From NCBI RefSeq assembly GCF_004362055.1, contig NZ_SNXB01000006.1, positions 1-64,000 on the forward strand: a DNA stretch of 64,000 nt. The letters are read 5' to 3'. A model generated the notes under the pieces. It was given only the letters and a program-made list of their open reading frames with translations, had not been told where the DNA came from and ran no database searches. The translations under genes were made by a program, and so were the position numbers. The DNA comes from Flavobacterium sp. 245 (GTDB taxonomy: Bacteria; Bacteroidota; Bacteroidia; Flavobacteriales; Flavobacteriaceae). Of the stretch, positions 34,163 to 44,273 are shown piece by piece (position 1 is the stretch's first letter; the number at the start of each line of letters is the position of its first letter).

Positions 34163-36808
34163 ATGTCTGAAGGAGAAAAGTTAATTCCTATTAACATTGA
34201 GGATGAAATGAAATCAGCTTACATCGATTATTCGATGTCAGTAATTGTATCGAGAGCACTTCCGGATGTTAGAGATGGCTTAAAACCAGTGCACCGAAGA
34301 GTTCTTTACGGAATGTATGATTTAGGTGTAACTTCAAGATCTGCCCACAAAAAGTCTGCAAGAATCGTAGGAGAGGTTCTGGGTAAGTATCACCCACACG
34401 GAGATACTTCTGTTTATGATGCGATGGTTCGTATGGCTCAGGAATGGAGTATGCGTTATTTATTAGTTGATGGTCAGGGTAACTTTGGTTCTGTTGATGG
34501 TGACAGTCCTGCTGCAATGCGTTATACTGAGGCTAGAATGCGTAAGATATCTGAAGATATTATGGCAGATATCGAAAAAGAAACAGTTGATTTTCAACTA
34601 AACTTTGACGATACTTTATACGAGCCAAAAGTAATGCCGACAAGAGTTCCTACTTTATTAGTGAACGGAGCAACCGGTATTGCGGTTGGTATGGCCACAA
34701 ATATGCCTCCACACAATTTAACTGAAGTTATCAATGGTACATTAGCTTACCTTGATAATAACGATATTGAAATAGACGAATTAATTACGCATGTTAAAGC
34801 TCCGGATTTTCCGACTGGAGGTGTAATATATGGATACGAAGGCGTTCGTGAAGCTTTCAAAACGGGTAGAGGTCGTATTGTAATGCGTGCTAAAGTTGGT
34901 TTTGAAGAAGTTGACGGAAGAGAATGTATCATTGTTACTGAAATTCCATACCAAGTTAATAAAGCCGAAATGATCAAGCGTACGGCTGATCTAGTTAACG
35001 AGAAAAAAATTGAAGGTATTGCCAATATCCGTGATGAATCGGATAGAAATGGTATGCGTATCGTTTATATCTTAAAACGTGATGCAACGCCAAACGTAGT
35101 TTTAAATACCTTATATAAATATACTTCATTACAATCTTCTTTCAGTGTAAATAATATTGCATTGGTAAAAGGCCGCCCACAAATGTTGAATCTAAAAGAT
35201 ATGATTCATTACTTTATTGAGCACCGCCATGATGTAGTTGTGAGAAGAACGCAGTTTGAATTGCGTAAAGCGGAAGAAAGAGCCCATATTTTAGAAGGTT
35301 TAATTATTGCTTCTGACAATATCGACGAAGTAATTGCGTTAATCAGAGGGTCTAAAAACACAGATGAGGCAAGAGAGAAATTAATTGAAAGATTTAAATT
35401 GTCTGATATTCAGGCTCGTGCAATTGTTGAAATGCGTCTACGTCAGTTAACTGGACTGGAGCAGGATAAATTAAGAGCGGAGTTTGAAGAATTAATGAAG
35501 TTAATTGAGCATTTGAAAGCTTTATTAGCAGATGTTAATTTAAGAACTGATTTAATTAAAGAGGAATTAATTGAAATTCGCGATAAATATGGCGATGCTC
35601 GTCGTTCTCAAATTGAATATTCTGGTGGAGATGTAAGTATCGAAGATTTAATTGCTGACGAAAATGTAGTTATTACAATTTCACATGCAGGTTATATCAA
35701 ACGTACCAACTTGACAGAATACAAAACTCAGAATAGAGGAGGAGTTGGGCAAAAAAGTGCTGGAACAAGAGATCAGGATTTCCTTGAGCATATGTTCGTT
35801 GCAACCAACCACCAATATATGATGTTCTTTACGCAAAAGGGAAAATGTTTCTGGATGCGTGTTTATGAAATTCCAGAAGGAAGCAAAACAGCAAAAGGAA
35901 GAGCAATTCAAAACTTGGTGAATATTGAAAGTGATGATAAAGTAAAAGCTTTCATTTGTACACAAGATTTAAAAGACAAAGATTATATCAATACACATAA
36001 TCTTGTAATGGTTACCAAACAAGGTCAGGTTAAGAAAACTTCTTTAGAGAAATATTCTAAACCTCGTGTAAATGGTGTAGCGGCAATTACTATTAAAGAA
36101 GGTGATGAGTTGCTGGGAGCGCAATTAACTGATGGAGAAAGCCAAATCATTCTGGCTGTTAAATCTGGTAAGTTAGTTCGTTTTGAAGAGACTAAAACGC
36201 GTCCGATGGGAAGAACAGCTTCTGGAGTTCGCGGAATTACCTTAAAAGATGATACTGATGAAGTAATTGGTATGGTAACTGTTGGTAAAAATGATGTTAA
36301 CGATTCTCAAATTTTGGTTGTAACTGAAAACGGTTACGGTAAACGTACAAAATTAGTTGACGAAGACGGAGAAGATGTTTACAGAATTACAAACCGTGGT
36401 GGTAAAGGTGTTAAAACTCTTAATATCACAGAAAAGACAGGTAAGTTAATTTCAATTAGCGCTGTAACAGATGCTGATGATTTAATGATTATCAATAAAT
36501 CAGGATTGACAATCAGAATGGCAATTGAGGATTTACGTGTTATGGGACGTGCTACTCAAGGTGTTAGATTGATCAATTTAAAAGGAAAAGATTCTATCGC
36601 AGCAGTTACCAAAGTAATGAAAGATGATGCTGAGGAAGTTATTGTTGATGAGGATGGAAATGTTGTTGAGTCTGCTATCGAAAGAGTTAAGCCAGATCTT
36701 GACGAGGTTCTTGAAGATGACGGAACAGCAGATGATGACGATGATGACGCTGATGATGTAGTTGAGGACGAAGAAGAGGAATCTGATGAGGAGGAATCTG
36801 AAGAATAA
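34163..36808 (+). CDS. gyrA: DNA gyrase subunit A
   Basis: Breakage-rejoining subunit of gyrase, 881 residues. The catalytic tyrosine is Tyr121 in [10 protein letters not shown]. The quinolone-determining region reads [15 protein letters not shown] (residues 74-88), so the positions equivalent to E. coli Ser83 and Asp87 are Thr82 and Asp86, the intact hydroxyl and acid. The N-terminal winged-helix/tower runs to about residue 500 and the C-terminal beta-pinwheel follows, with a GyrA-box-like QNRGGVGQ at about 528. The last ~45 residues are almost all Asp and Glu, a tail typical of Bacteroidota but unusual compared with E. coli. A TPR gene follows 43 bases later and may share its transcript. 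Confidence 0.98.
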   Translation: MSEGEKLIPINIEDEMKSAYIDYSMSVIVSRALPDVRDGLKPVHRRVLYGMYDLGVTSRSAHKKSARIVGEVLGKYHPHGDTSVYDAMVRMAQEWSMRYLLVDGQGNFGSVDGDSPAAMRYTEARMRKISEDIMADIEKETVDFQLNFDDTLYEPKVMPTRVPTLLVNGATGIAVGMATNMPPHNLTEVINGTLAYLDNNDIEIDELITHVKAPDFPTGGVIYGYEGVREAFKTGRGRIVMRAKVGFEEVDGRECIIVTEIPYQVNKAEMIKRTADLVNEKKIEGIANIRDESDRNGMRIVYILKRDATPNVVLNTLYKYTSLQSSFSVNNIALVKGRPQMLNLKDMIHYFIEHRHDVVVRRTQFELRKAEERAHILEGLIIASDNIDEVIALIRGSKNTDEAREKLIERFKLSDIQARAIVEMRLRQLTGLEQDKLRAEFEELMKLIEHLKALLADVNLRTDLIKEELIEIRDKYGDARRSQIEYSGGDVSIEDLIADENVVITISHAGYIKRTNLTEYKTQNRGGVGQKSAGTRDQDFLEHMFVATNHQYMMFFTQKGKCFWMRVYEIPEGSKTAKGRAIQNLVNIESDDKVKAFICTQDLKDKDYINTHNLVMVTKQGQVKKTSLEKYSKPRVNGVAAITIKEGDELLGAQLTDGESQIILAVKSGKLVRFEETKTRPMGRTASGVRGITLKDDTDEVIGMVTVGKNDVNDSQILVVTENGYGKRTKLVDEDGEDVYRITNRGGKGVKTLNITEKTGKLISISAVTDADDLMIINKSGLTIRMAIEDLRVMGRATQGVRLINLKGKDSIAAVTKVMKDDAEEVIVDEDGNVVESAIERVKPDLDEVLEDDGTADDDDDDADDVVEDEEEESDEEESEE

Positions 36809-36851
36809 TAAAAAAAAGAAAAATTAAAATTAAATACACAAATTGAACATT

Positions 36852-38120
36852 ATGAAAAGTAAATATGTTATACTTGCTTCAGCATTATTGATTTCGGCAG
36901 CAACTTTTGCTCAGAAAGATCAAATCAAAAGTGCTGAAAAAGCCCTAAAAAGTGGAGATGCACAAGGAGCAATTGCAATATTAAAAGATGCTGAAAATTT
37001 AGTAACAAATGCTAAAGATGTAGAACAAGCTCAATACTATTTTGTAAAAGGAAATGCTTACTTAGATTTAGCTAATAAAAAAGTAGAAGAAAGCAAAAAC
37101 TTGACTGCAGCTGCTGAAAGCTACAAAACATTAATTGGTGTTGAAAAAACATCTGGAAAACAGAAGTATTCAACTCAAGCAGCGGCTTCAATAACTGAGA
37201 TTAAAGGAAAATTAATTAATTCAGCTATTGCTGATTCTCAGGCGAACAAAAATACAGAAAGCGCTAAGAAATTGTATGATGCTTATTTATTAGATAAAAA
37301 CGATACAATTAATTTATACTATGCAGCTTCTACAGCTGTAAATGCACAAGATTATGATGCTGCATTGCCAATGTACGAAGAATTGAAAAAACTAAACTAT
37401 TCTGGAAAAGGAACTCTTTATACTGCTGTAAACAAGATTTCTGGAAGCGAAGATGGTTTTAGTAATGCAAAAGACAGAGATTTAGCAGTAAAATTAGGTA
37501 CTCACGAAAAACCTAAAACTGAAGCGATTCCTTCTAAAAGAGGTGAGATTTATAAAAACTTAGCTTTGATTTTAGTTCAAAAAGGGAAAACTGAAGAAGC
37601 TAAAAAAGCAATTGCTGATGCAAGAAAAACAAATCCAGATGATGCTTCTTTGATTCTTACAGAAGCTAATTTATACCTTGAAACTAAAGATTTTGATACT
37701 TATAAAAAATTAGTAAACGAAGCTTTAGAAAAAGATCCAAATAATGCTGATTTGATTTTTAATTTAGGAGTTATCAGTGCAGGTGCAAAAAATACTGCAG
37801 ATGCTGAGAAATACTACGCAAAAGCAATCGAAATTAAACCTGATTACGTAAATGCTTATATTAACCTTGCTGCTTTAAAATTAGAGGCTGAAAAACCAAT
37901 CATTGACGAGATGAATAAATTAGGTACTTCAGCTAAAGATATGAAGCGTTATGATGTATTGAAAGCGCAAAGAGAAGGTGTTTTTAAAAGCGTTATTCCT
38001 TACCTTAAAAAAGCAAACGAATTAGATCCTAAAAACGAGGATGTTACTAAAACATTGTTAGGAGTTTACAATGCGCTTGAAATGACAGCTGAAGCTAAAG
38101 CATTAAAAGCTAAAGGATAA
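36852..38120 (+). CDS. exported TPR-repeat protein
   Basis: A 422-residue protein with a signal peptide (MKSKYVILASALLISAATFAQ). It then carries TPR repeats throughout: AEKALKSGDAQGAIAILKDAENLV near the N-terminus, and the clear AEKYYAKAIEIKPDYVNAYINLAALKLE around residue 320. The ATG at 36852 is preferred; an in-frame TTG at 36843 would put three residues ahead of the signal. It follows gyrA by 43 bases on the same strand and ends at a bidirectional terminator. The location between gyrA and an OsmC gene says nothing about role; envelope assembly or scaffold functions are typical for such proteins. Confidence 0.88.
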   Translation: MKSKYVILASALLISAATFAQKDQIKSAEKALKSGDAQGAIAILKDAENLVTNAKDVEQAQYYFVKGNAYLDLANKKVEESKNLTAAAESYKTLIGVEKTSGKQKYSTQAAASITEIKGKLINSAIADSQANKNTESAKKLYDAYLLDKNDTINLYYAASTAVNAQDYDAALPMYEELKKLNYSGKGTLYTAVNKISGSEDGFSNAKDRDLAVKLGTHEKPKTEAIPSKRGEIYKNLALILVQKGKTEEAKKAIADARKTNPDDASLILTEANLYLETKDFDTYKKLVNEALEKDPNNADLIFNLGVISAGAKNTADAEKYYAKAIEIKPDYVNAYINLAALKLEAEKPIIDEMNKLGTSAKDMKRYDVLKAQREGVFKSVIPYLKKANELDPKNEDVTKTLLGVYNALEMTAEAKALKAKG

Positions 38121-38141
38121 TAAAAAATCTGAATTAATAAT

Positions 38142-38175
38142 AAAAAACCATTCACCCCGGTGAATGGTTTTTTTT
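38142..38175. terminator. bidirectional terminator between TPR gene and OsmC gene
   Basis: Stem AAAAAACCATTCACC / GGTGAATGGTTTTTT (38142-38156 and 38159-38173) with flanking A and T runs. It serves both convergent genes. Confidence 0.9.
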
Positions 38176-38193
38176 ATGGCTTAAAACTTTTGA

Positions 38194-38613
38194 TTAACTT
38201 TCTAAAGTGGCATTCAGCGTTATTGTAGTGTTTAAAAGCTTAGAAATTGGACAAATTTCCTTTGCTTTTGTGGCTGTGGCGTTAAATTCTTCTGGTGAAA
38301 TTGAAGGAACTTTTCCTTTTAATTCCAAGTGAATTAAAGTTATAGTTCCGTCTTCAAAAGTTACTGTCGCTTCTGTAGTTAAATCATCAGCAGTGAAACC
38401 TGCTTCGTTCAGCAAAAAGCTTAATTGCATTGTAAAACAGCCCGAATGCGCCGCAGCAACAAGCTCTTCTGGATTTGTTCCTACGCCATCAGCAAATCTT
38501 GTTTTAAATGATAACTGCGCATTGTCTAAAGTGGTGCTTTGTGTGCTTATTGTTCCTTTTCCTTCCATCCCGGTTCCTTGCCAGTTGGCGTGTGCTTTTC
38601 TTGTAAATTTCAT
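38194..38613 (-). CDS. OsmC family peroxidase-like protein
   Basis: A 139-residue single-domain OsmC protein that reduces organic hydroperoxides using a reactive cysteine pair. The two conserved cysteines are in AAHSGCFTMQLSF (about residue 59) and KEICPISKLLN (about 125); the N-terminal WQGTGMEGKGTISTQS is typical of the OsmC subgroup rather than Ohr. Length is normal. It is monocistronic and ends at a bidirectional terminator. Confidence 0.93.
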   Translation of the reverse strand: MKFTRKAHANWQGTGMEGKGTISTQSTTLDNAQLSFKTRFADGVGTNPEELVAAAHSGCFTMQLSFLLNEAGFTADDLTTEATVTFEDGTITLIHLELKGKVPSISPEEFNATATKAKEICPISKLLNTTITLNATLES

Positions 38614-38735
38614 TATTTAAGTATTTTGATTAATAAAATATATTTAAAGTGTTGATTATCAATTGTAATCAATCTATCAAATATAAGCATTATTTCGAAG
38701 TGTTGTTTTACCAATTTGTTACCAGAAAGTGAATT

Positions 38736-38773
38736 GCAAAAAAAAAGGTGTAATGAATTTCTCATTACACCTT
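38736..38773 (-). terminator. terminator after the DUF349 gene
   Basis: A perfect 12-base-arm hairpin (AAGGTGTAATGA / TCATTACACCTT) with an A-run on the left, so a T-run follows on the minus strand, 23 bases past the DUF349 stop. Confidence 0.9.
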
Positions 38774-38795
38774 GATATTTAGTTAAAACCGAGTT

Positions 38796-40790
38796 TTACT
38801 CTTGATTTAAATTTCGAAGCTGTTTCAATTTATCTTTCCATACGTCAAGGCTTTCCTTGTGAATCGCAATGTTTTTGCGCACTTCAAGAACGATTGAATT
38901 TTCTTTTTTAGCATTTTTAGTATTTGTAAAAAACTGAATATTGTTTTCTAATTGGAAAATTTCATTTTGAACTTCTTCAATTTTACGCATTATAAAGATT
39001 TTTTCATTGTCTATTTTGCGCGTATCATTACTTTCAGATAAAGTGTCAAGTCGGTTTGAAAAACGCATCATTTCACTTTCTTTTTTGCTCAAACTTAATT
39101 TTTCAAAAAGAGCATCTAGAATTTTGTTGAATTTCCCTTCGATATGACGTCTTGAAAAAGGAACTTTTCCATATCCTTTCCAGATTTCAATATGCTGTTT
39201 TATGGCATCTAAATCGGTTTTATGATCGCCAGTAAGCTGGTAAGCTCTCAAGATGTCTAAGTAAGCTTTTTTGTTGTCAAAAGCAGTTACTTCGTCTTGA
39301 TTTTCTTCAGATTTATGTTCTTTTAATTTATCAAAATAATGGTTGCAGGCATCTTTGAATTCTTTCCAGATTTTATCTGAATATTTTTTAGGAACATGGC
39401 CAATTTGTTTCCATTCTTCCTGAATCTGCTTCATGATCGGTGTAGTACTGTTAAAATCAATACTCTCCTGCAATTCTTTAGCTTTGGCAACCAAAGCCAT
39501 TTTTTTATTTAAATTGTCGTTTTGATCTTTTTTGATGTCTTTGTAAAACGAGTTTTTAAATGCATTGAAATTTCTTACTGCTGTTTTAAAAGAAGACCAA
39601 GTTTCTTCATTTACATCTGAAGGCACTTTTCCTGCTGCAAAAAACTCATTTCTAAGCGCTTCTACTTTTTGAATTTGTATAAGCCATTGTGAATGAGAAT
39701 TAACTTTTTCAGTTCCTAAAACTTCAATTTTCCCAATGATTTCTTTTTTGATTTCAAGATTTTGCTGTTCATTAGCTCTTTGGCTTTCAAACAAAACTTC
39801 TCTCTTGTCATGTATTTTTTTGGTCAGTTCACTAAATTTATTCCAAATAACATCGCGGTGTTCTTTAGAAACTGGCCCAATATCTTCTTTCCAAATTCTG
39901 TGTAAATCTTGTAGCTCACGGAAGGCTTTGCTGATATCAGTTTCATTGGCTAATTCTTCAACGCGAGTGATGATTTTTTGTTTTTGTTCCAAATTATATT
40001 TGAAATCTAAATCTCTCGCTTCGCGGTCTAAATGCAGATAATCATAAAAATTTTCTACATGAAAATGATAATTATTCCAAACGTGATTGTATTTGTCTTT
40101 TGGAATTGCTCCGGCATTTTTCCATCTTTCTCTTAAATCATTAAAATGTTTAAGGGTATCTTTGATGTTTTCCTGCGGATTGATAAGTTCTTTTAATTCC
40201 TCAACAATTGCAAGTCTGTTTTCTAAATTTGTTTTTAGATTGCTTTGCAAATGCTTAAAATGCACATTTCTTTTTTCTCTGAAAACATTATAATATTCGT
40301 CAAATTTAGATTTTAGTGGAGAATGGTATTCAAATTCTTCGTTTGGATCTTGTTTCGAAGCATTGAATTCTTCTTTTTTTTCTTCAATCAAGTGATTGTA
40401 TTGCAGTAAAAATGACTTTTTAATTTCTTCAATATGATCTTTTACAGACATTACTTTGTCTGTTTGAATCAGTTTTCTTAATTCATCTACAAGCGCATCT
40501 AATGAAAAGGTGTCATAATCCTGCATAGGAATATCATGGCGCTCTTTCAGCGTTTCATCTTCACTTTCTTCTGCATTAGAATTTGTAATAGCATCTAGCG
40601 CATCTTGATGATCGTCTTCTTCGGTGTTGGTTGTAGTTTCTGCTAGTGTTTCTGTTTCAGAAACTGGATTTTCAGCAGTTGTTTCCGTAACCAATGTTTC
40701 ATCAATTGCGTTTTCTTGAATAGAATCAGTAATGTCGATTCCTAATTTTCCGTCTGCTTCGTGCAGGTTATCATTCTTTTCTTCTAACAT
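38796..40790 (-). CDS. large DUF349 helical protein
   Basis: A 664-residue cytosolic protein. After an acidic low-complexity N-terminus (about 1-95, rich in E, T, D) it consists of several DUF349 repeats, each a helical segment with a W-x-x-x-G-x-V/I-P pattern: RWKNAGAIPKDKYNHVWNNYH, IWKEDIGPVSKEHRDVIWNKF, EWKQIGHVPKKYSDKIWKEF and IWKGYGKVPFSRRHIEGKF. The C-terminus is a coiled coil (SESNDTRKIDNEKIFIMRKIEEVQNEIFQLE). DUF349 occurs in proteins of unknown role, with some links to genome or ribosome stress. It has a well-formed promoter and its own terminator. Confidence 0.9.
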   Translation of the reverse strand: MLEEKNDNLHEADGKLGIDITDSIQENAIDETLVTETTAENPVSETETLAETTTNTEEDDHQDALDAITNSNAEESEDETLKERHDIPMQDYDTFSLDALVDELRKLIQTDKVMSVKDHIEEIKKSFLLQYNHLIEEKKEEFNASKQDPNEEFEYHSPLKSKFDEYYNVFREKRNVHFKHLQSNLKTNLENRLAIVEELKELINPQENIKDTLKHFNDLRERWKNAGAIPKDKYNHVWNNYHFHVENFYDYLHLDREARDLDFKYNLEQKQKIITRVEELANETDISKAFRELQDLHRIWKEDIGPVSKEHRDVIWNKFSELTKKIHDKREVLFESQRANEQQNLEIKKEIIGKIEVLGTEKVNSHSQWLIQIQKVEALRNEFFAAGKVPSDVNEETWSSFKTAVRNFNAFKNSFYKDIKKDQNDNLNKKMALVAKAKELQESIDFNSTTPIMKQIQEEWKQIGHVPKKYSDKIWKEFKDACNHYFDKLKEHKSEENQDEVTAFDNKKAYLDILRAYQLTGDHKTDLDAIKQHIEIWKGYGKVPFSRRHIEGKFNKILDALFEKLSLSKKESEMMRFSNRLDTLSESNDTRKIDNEKIFIMRKIEEVQNEIFQLENNIQFFTNTKNAKKENSIVLEVRKNIAIHKESLDVWKDKLKQLRNLNQE

Positions 40791-40824
40791 CTTAAATGTA
40801 TAAGGTTTGTACTTTAAACAGTGC

Positions 40825-40856
40825 GAAAGATAGTAAAGGTGTTTCTAAATACAAAA
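40825..40856 (-). promoter_or_regulatory. promoter of the DUF349 gene
   Basis: On the minus strand TTTTG (40856-40852), exactly 19 bases, then TATCTTTC (40832-40825), a seven-of-eight match to TAnnTTTG. The start codon is 35 bases downstream. Confidence 0.6.
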
Positions 40857-41036
40857 TAAATCCCTTGTTTATGCTTTATTTTACGATGAAATTCTTATTC
40901 TTTACTCTGTTTTGTAAGTATGATATGTTAAATTTTACTTTTTCTTTGAATGAAGTATAAATTTTAATTTCTTATAATTTTTAGAAAAAGAGATAAAAAA
41001 CGACACTGAAGGCTTGAATTTATTGTATATCTAAAA

Positions 41037-41789
41037 CTAAAACAAAATTATTAACCCCATTTCAATCCCGAAATTATATGATTTTTCGCCACCAAATGCA
41101 ACGCTGGGATGTACGTATGCTAAATTAGTTGGTGTAATTTTTCGTCCAAATTCTAAAAATGCATTATTTTGAAAGCCATCCAAAACATAATTGTATCTAA
41201 GACCAACGTCTGTTGCGAGCCAGTTTTTTCCAAAAAACCATAAAAAATTATTTTCAAGAAGTGTTACGCTAACATCGCTTCTGTTGCTTGAGCCTGCAAA
41301 ACTCTGGGAGTGCTCAACAGTAGCAATCCATAAAAACTTCTTCTGTTTAAAGTATCTAGCATAAAAACCTGCTGGAATAACAACCCATTTCCCAGTTCCA
41401 AAACTTGGATCGGCTGCTGAATTTGAAATTATTCTAGTTCTGAAAGCAAAACCTTCGTTTTTCTTGAAATACGGAATGTAACTAATTCCAGCACCAACAT
41501 CACCAAGTCCGGTTTGATTGATGGAATTCGAATTAGTTGAAATTAAAGGAAGATCAAATCGAAGATTCCAGGATTTGTTTCCAACTGGGTGCAAAACACG
41601 TAAATTAGTAGTGTTGAAAGAACCGTTTTTTGTGTCTAAATATTCATTAAAAAGTAAAATAGTTTTTAAAAAATAATTAAAACGAGGTTCATTAAATGGG
41701 CCATCTGTTCTGTTAATATCTTCATCTTGTGCTTTAGCAGCAATTGAAATTAAAAAAAATATGCAGAAGTAAAGTATTGATTTTTTCAT
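41037..41789 (-). CDS. outer-membrane beta-barrel protein, unknown function
   Basis: A 250-residue exported protein (signal peptide MKKSILYFCIFFLISIAAKAQ). The remainder alternates polar and aromatic residues in about ten strands (for example NLRFDLPLISTNS, GDVGAGISYIPYFKKNEGFAFRTRI, FLWIATVEHSQSFAG, NLAYVHPSVAFGGEKSYNFGIEMGLIILF) and ends in Phe, as outer-membrane barrels do. The LxFDLPL...GLGDVGAGISY pattern resembles the Phenol_MetA_deg-type barrel family. No ligand can be predicted. The gene is monocistronic, 65 bases past the aroE stop. Confidence 0.75.
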   Translation of the reverse strand: MKKSILYFCIFFLISIAAKAQDEDINRTDGPFNEPRFNYFLKTILLFNEYLDTKNGSFNTTNLRVLHPVGNKSWNLRFDLPLISTNSNSINQTGLGDVGAGISYIPYFKKNEGFAFRTRIISNSAADPSFGTGKWVVIPAGFYARYFKQKKFLWIATVEHSQSFAGSSNRSDVSVTLLENNFLWFFGKNWLATDVGLRYNYVLDGFQNNAFLEFGRKITPTNLAYVHPSVAFGGEKSYNFGIEMGLIILF

Positions 41790-41854
41790 AACTGTCTACA
41801 AATGAGTAGACTAATTTACGAAAATTACTTTAACATTTTACAGTGAGGGCTTTT

Positions 41855-42604
41855 TTATTTGTTCCAGATTTTCCAAGCTTTTTCAGCCTGAAAAATTAAC
41901 ATATCATATCCGTTTTTAATAATAGCACCTCTTTCCTTAGCATTTTTTAAAAATTGCGTTTCAGCAGGATTATAAATTAAATCGTAGGCAATATGTTTAT
42001 CAGTAAAAAACTCGTAAGGCAGTTCAGGACAGGCTTCAATATTTGGGCTTGTTCCTACTGGTGTACAATTGATTATAATTTGAAAATTATCAAAAGTAGT
42101 GGCGTTGATTAAATTATAATCGATTATGTTTTCTTTGGCCTCGCGGGAAACGAAAGTGTACGGAATATCTAATTCTTCTAGAGCAAAGGCAACACCTTTT
42201 GAGGCACCGCCAGTTCCTAAAATCAAAGCTTTTTTATGATGTGGCTCTAATAGTGGTTTTAATGATTTTTTAAAACCGTAATAATCAGTATTGTATCCCT
42301 TTAATTTTCCGTTTTTTGTAAATTTGATTGTATTTACCGCGCCAATTAAAGTTGCTTTTCGTGATAGTTTGTCTAAAAAAGGAATAACCTGCTCTTTATA
42401 CGGAATCGTAACATTTAAGCCTTTCAAATCTGGATTGTTTTTTAATAATCCGGTAAGGTGATTGATTTCAGCAATATCGAAATTTTCGTAGCTGTTGCCG
42501 GCGAAAATCTCATTATTGAATTTTTCTGTAAAATAACCTTTTGAAAATGAGTAACTAATATTACGGCCTAACAAGCCAAAACGCCTTTTTAAAATTCCTA
42601 TCAT
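41855..42604 (-). CDS. aroE: shikimate dehydrogenase
   Basis: NADPH-dependent reduction of 3-dehydroshikimate to shikimate, step four of aromatic amino acid synthesis; 249 residues. Substrate-binding motif SFSKGYFTEKF at the N-terminus, the catalytic-Lys region GLNVTIPYKEQVIPFLDKLS (about 59-78), GAVNTIKF, NADP-binding glycine loop ALILGTGGASKGVAFAL (about 124-140) and the C-terminal NGYDMLIFQAEKAWKIW. It starts 2 bases after the TPR gene stop, so the two form an operon; no functional connection is obvious. Confidence 0.96.
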   Translation of the reverse strand: MIGILKRRFGLLGRNISYSFSKGYFTEKFNNEIFAGNSYENFDIAEINHLTGLLKNNPDLKGLNVTIPYKEQVIPFLDKLSRKATLIGAVNTIKFTKNGKLKGYNTDYYGFKKSLKPLLEPHHKKALILGTGGASKGVAFALEELDIPYTFVSREAKENIIDYNLINATTFDNFQIIINCTPVGTSPNIEACPELPYEFFTDKHIAYDLIYNPAETQFLKNAKERGAIIKNGYDMLIFQAEKAWKIWNK

Positions 42605-42606
42605 TC

Positions 42607-44001
42607 TTATTTTCTGTGTTTTTCGATGTAATTTTTAACTGTCTTTTTTGTCCATACAACAGGAAACAAATCTTCGATTAAGATATAATTGTCGAAGTTT
42701 AAGCGTAAACCATTACTTAAATGAAATTTTGCTTTTGTAGTGTCCTGAATCATGAAATACAATCCTGCCAAACGATATTCAATTTCATTTTCTTCTGGAA
42801 AATATTCTGATGCCTGCAATAAAGTTTGAATAGCACTTTCGAATTCACCCAGAAACTGAAGAATATCAGTCCAAAATAACCATGTATCTAGAGCGTAATC
42901 TCCAAATTCTACAGCTTTACGGTATCCAAATTCAGCTTCTTCAAAAAAGTTCATTTGTTTGTTTATTGTTGCATAACGCTTCCAATATAAACGATTTTGA
43001 TTGTCAATTGCCAACGCTTTGTTTACAAAAAACAGCGCTTTCTGGAAATTTTTCTGACGAACATAAAAGTCAGTGATTGCAATCCATCCTTTGTCTAAAA
43101 GCGGATCTTCATGAACGGTCTGATTGTAATATTGAAGTGCTTTTATCGCATTTCCAAGTTTTTCATAACATTTCCCAATACGCAATAATGCATAGGAAGT
43201 CGCGTCATCAAGCTCGATTGTACGATTGTAGCTTTCAATAGCTTCATTGTATTTTTTAAGTCGTTCATAAGCTTTTGCTTTTTCCATAAACGCGCCCAAA
43301 AATTCATCATCAATCAGTGTTGCATAGTCAAAAGCGCGAATTGCGGCTTCATATTCTTTTACGCCATAATGCAGGCGTCCAAGCTGATGCCAGGCAATTT
43401 CACTATACGGATTTCTGTTGATGTATTCGTTTAGATAAACAATCGCTTCCTGATTTTGGTCCAAAAATTCAAAACAGTAAACCACGTTATACAACGCCGA
43501 CTGATCTTCTAAATCTTCTTCAAGACATTTGATAAAACTGTCTTTTGCCATTTCGAGATTATCCATAAACAGATATTCCATTCCAATCAAGTTGTACACA
43601 TCAGCGTAGTCATCAGTATATTGCAGAGCAATTTTTAATAATTCTACAGCTTTCTCGTGCTGATCTCTTTTAGAACAGATATTGGCTTTCTGGATATAAA
43701 TCTCTTCGTTATTAGGTTCAATTGCATACAACTCATTCAAAAGCTTTTCAGCAATGTCGAGTTTGTCGTCATAAACCAGCATTTCTACTTGTACTAATTT
43801 TAAGCCTGTAGATTTTGGATGCTGATCTAATGCAAGTTTTAAGGCCTTTTTTGCTAAATTAGCCTTGCCTATATCTAAATAATGAAGAATGATTTCCTCG
43901 AATTCTTCAGAATCAAAAAAGAGTACTTTGTTAGTTTTTAACATCGACTCAAATTTAGATAGGGATAGGTTATAATCTTCTTCTTCGTTGCTTAATTGCA
44001 T
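42607..44001 (-). CDS. tetratricopeptide repeat protein
   Basis: A 464-residue cytosolic protein made almost entirely of TPR units; clear ones are AYERLKKYNEAIESYNRTIELDDATSYALLRIGKCYEKLGNAIKALQYYNQTVHEDP in the middle and AGLYFMIQDTTKAKFHLSNGLRLNFDNYIL near the end. There is no signal peptide, unlike the other TPR proteins in the window. Its stop is 2 bases before the aroE start. In flavobacteria such TPR-aroE pairs are common, but their relation is unknown. The 272-base gap upstream holds no recognisable element. Confidence 0.9.
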   Translation of the reverse strand: MQLSNEEEDYNLSLSKFESMLKTNKVLFFDSEEFEEIILHYLDIGKANLAKKALKLALDQHPKSTGLKLVQVEMLVYDDKLDIAEKLLNELYAIEPNNEEIYIQKANICSKRDQHEKAVELLKIALQYTDDYADVYNLIGMEYLFMDNLEMAKDSFIKCLEEDLEDQSALYNVVYCFEFLDQNQEAIVYLNEYINRNPYSEIAWHQLGRLHYGVKEYEAAIRAFDYATLIDDEFLGAFMEKAKAYERLKKYNEAIESYNRTIELDDATSYALLRIGKCYEKLGNAIKALQYYNQTVHEDPLLDKGWIAITDFYVRQKNFQKALFFVNKALAIDNQNRLYWKRYATINKQMNFFEEAEFGYRKAVEFGDYALDTWLFWTDILQFLGEFESAIQTLLQASEYFPEENEIEYRLAGLYFMIQDTTKAKFHLSNGLRLNFDNYILIEDLFPVVWTKKTVKNYIEKHRK

Positions 44002-44273
44002 ACTTTCTCTATTTGAAATTAGCCTGTTATAAATTTAGGCAACCATATAATTGTTGTAAGGAAAGTGAATTAATTGTTTTGAACAATTTAATTAACAATA
44101 TATGATGTTTTTTATTCGGTTTTGGGAAGAAATCTCCTTTATTATAAAGGGATAAGCTTCGTTTTTAATTCTTTTTTGATTGTAACCGAAATTTTAACCG
44201 ATTATCAATTTGCTGTTTAATATGCTGTAAGCTGGTTCTGGAAGAAAAAATACTTGAAATATAGTTTTAAAAT

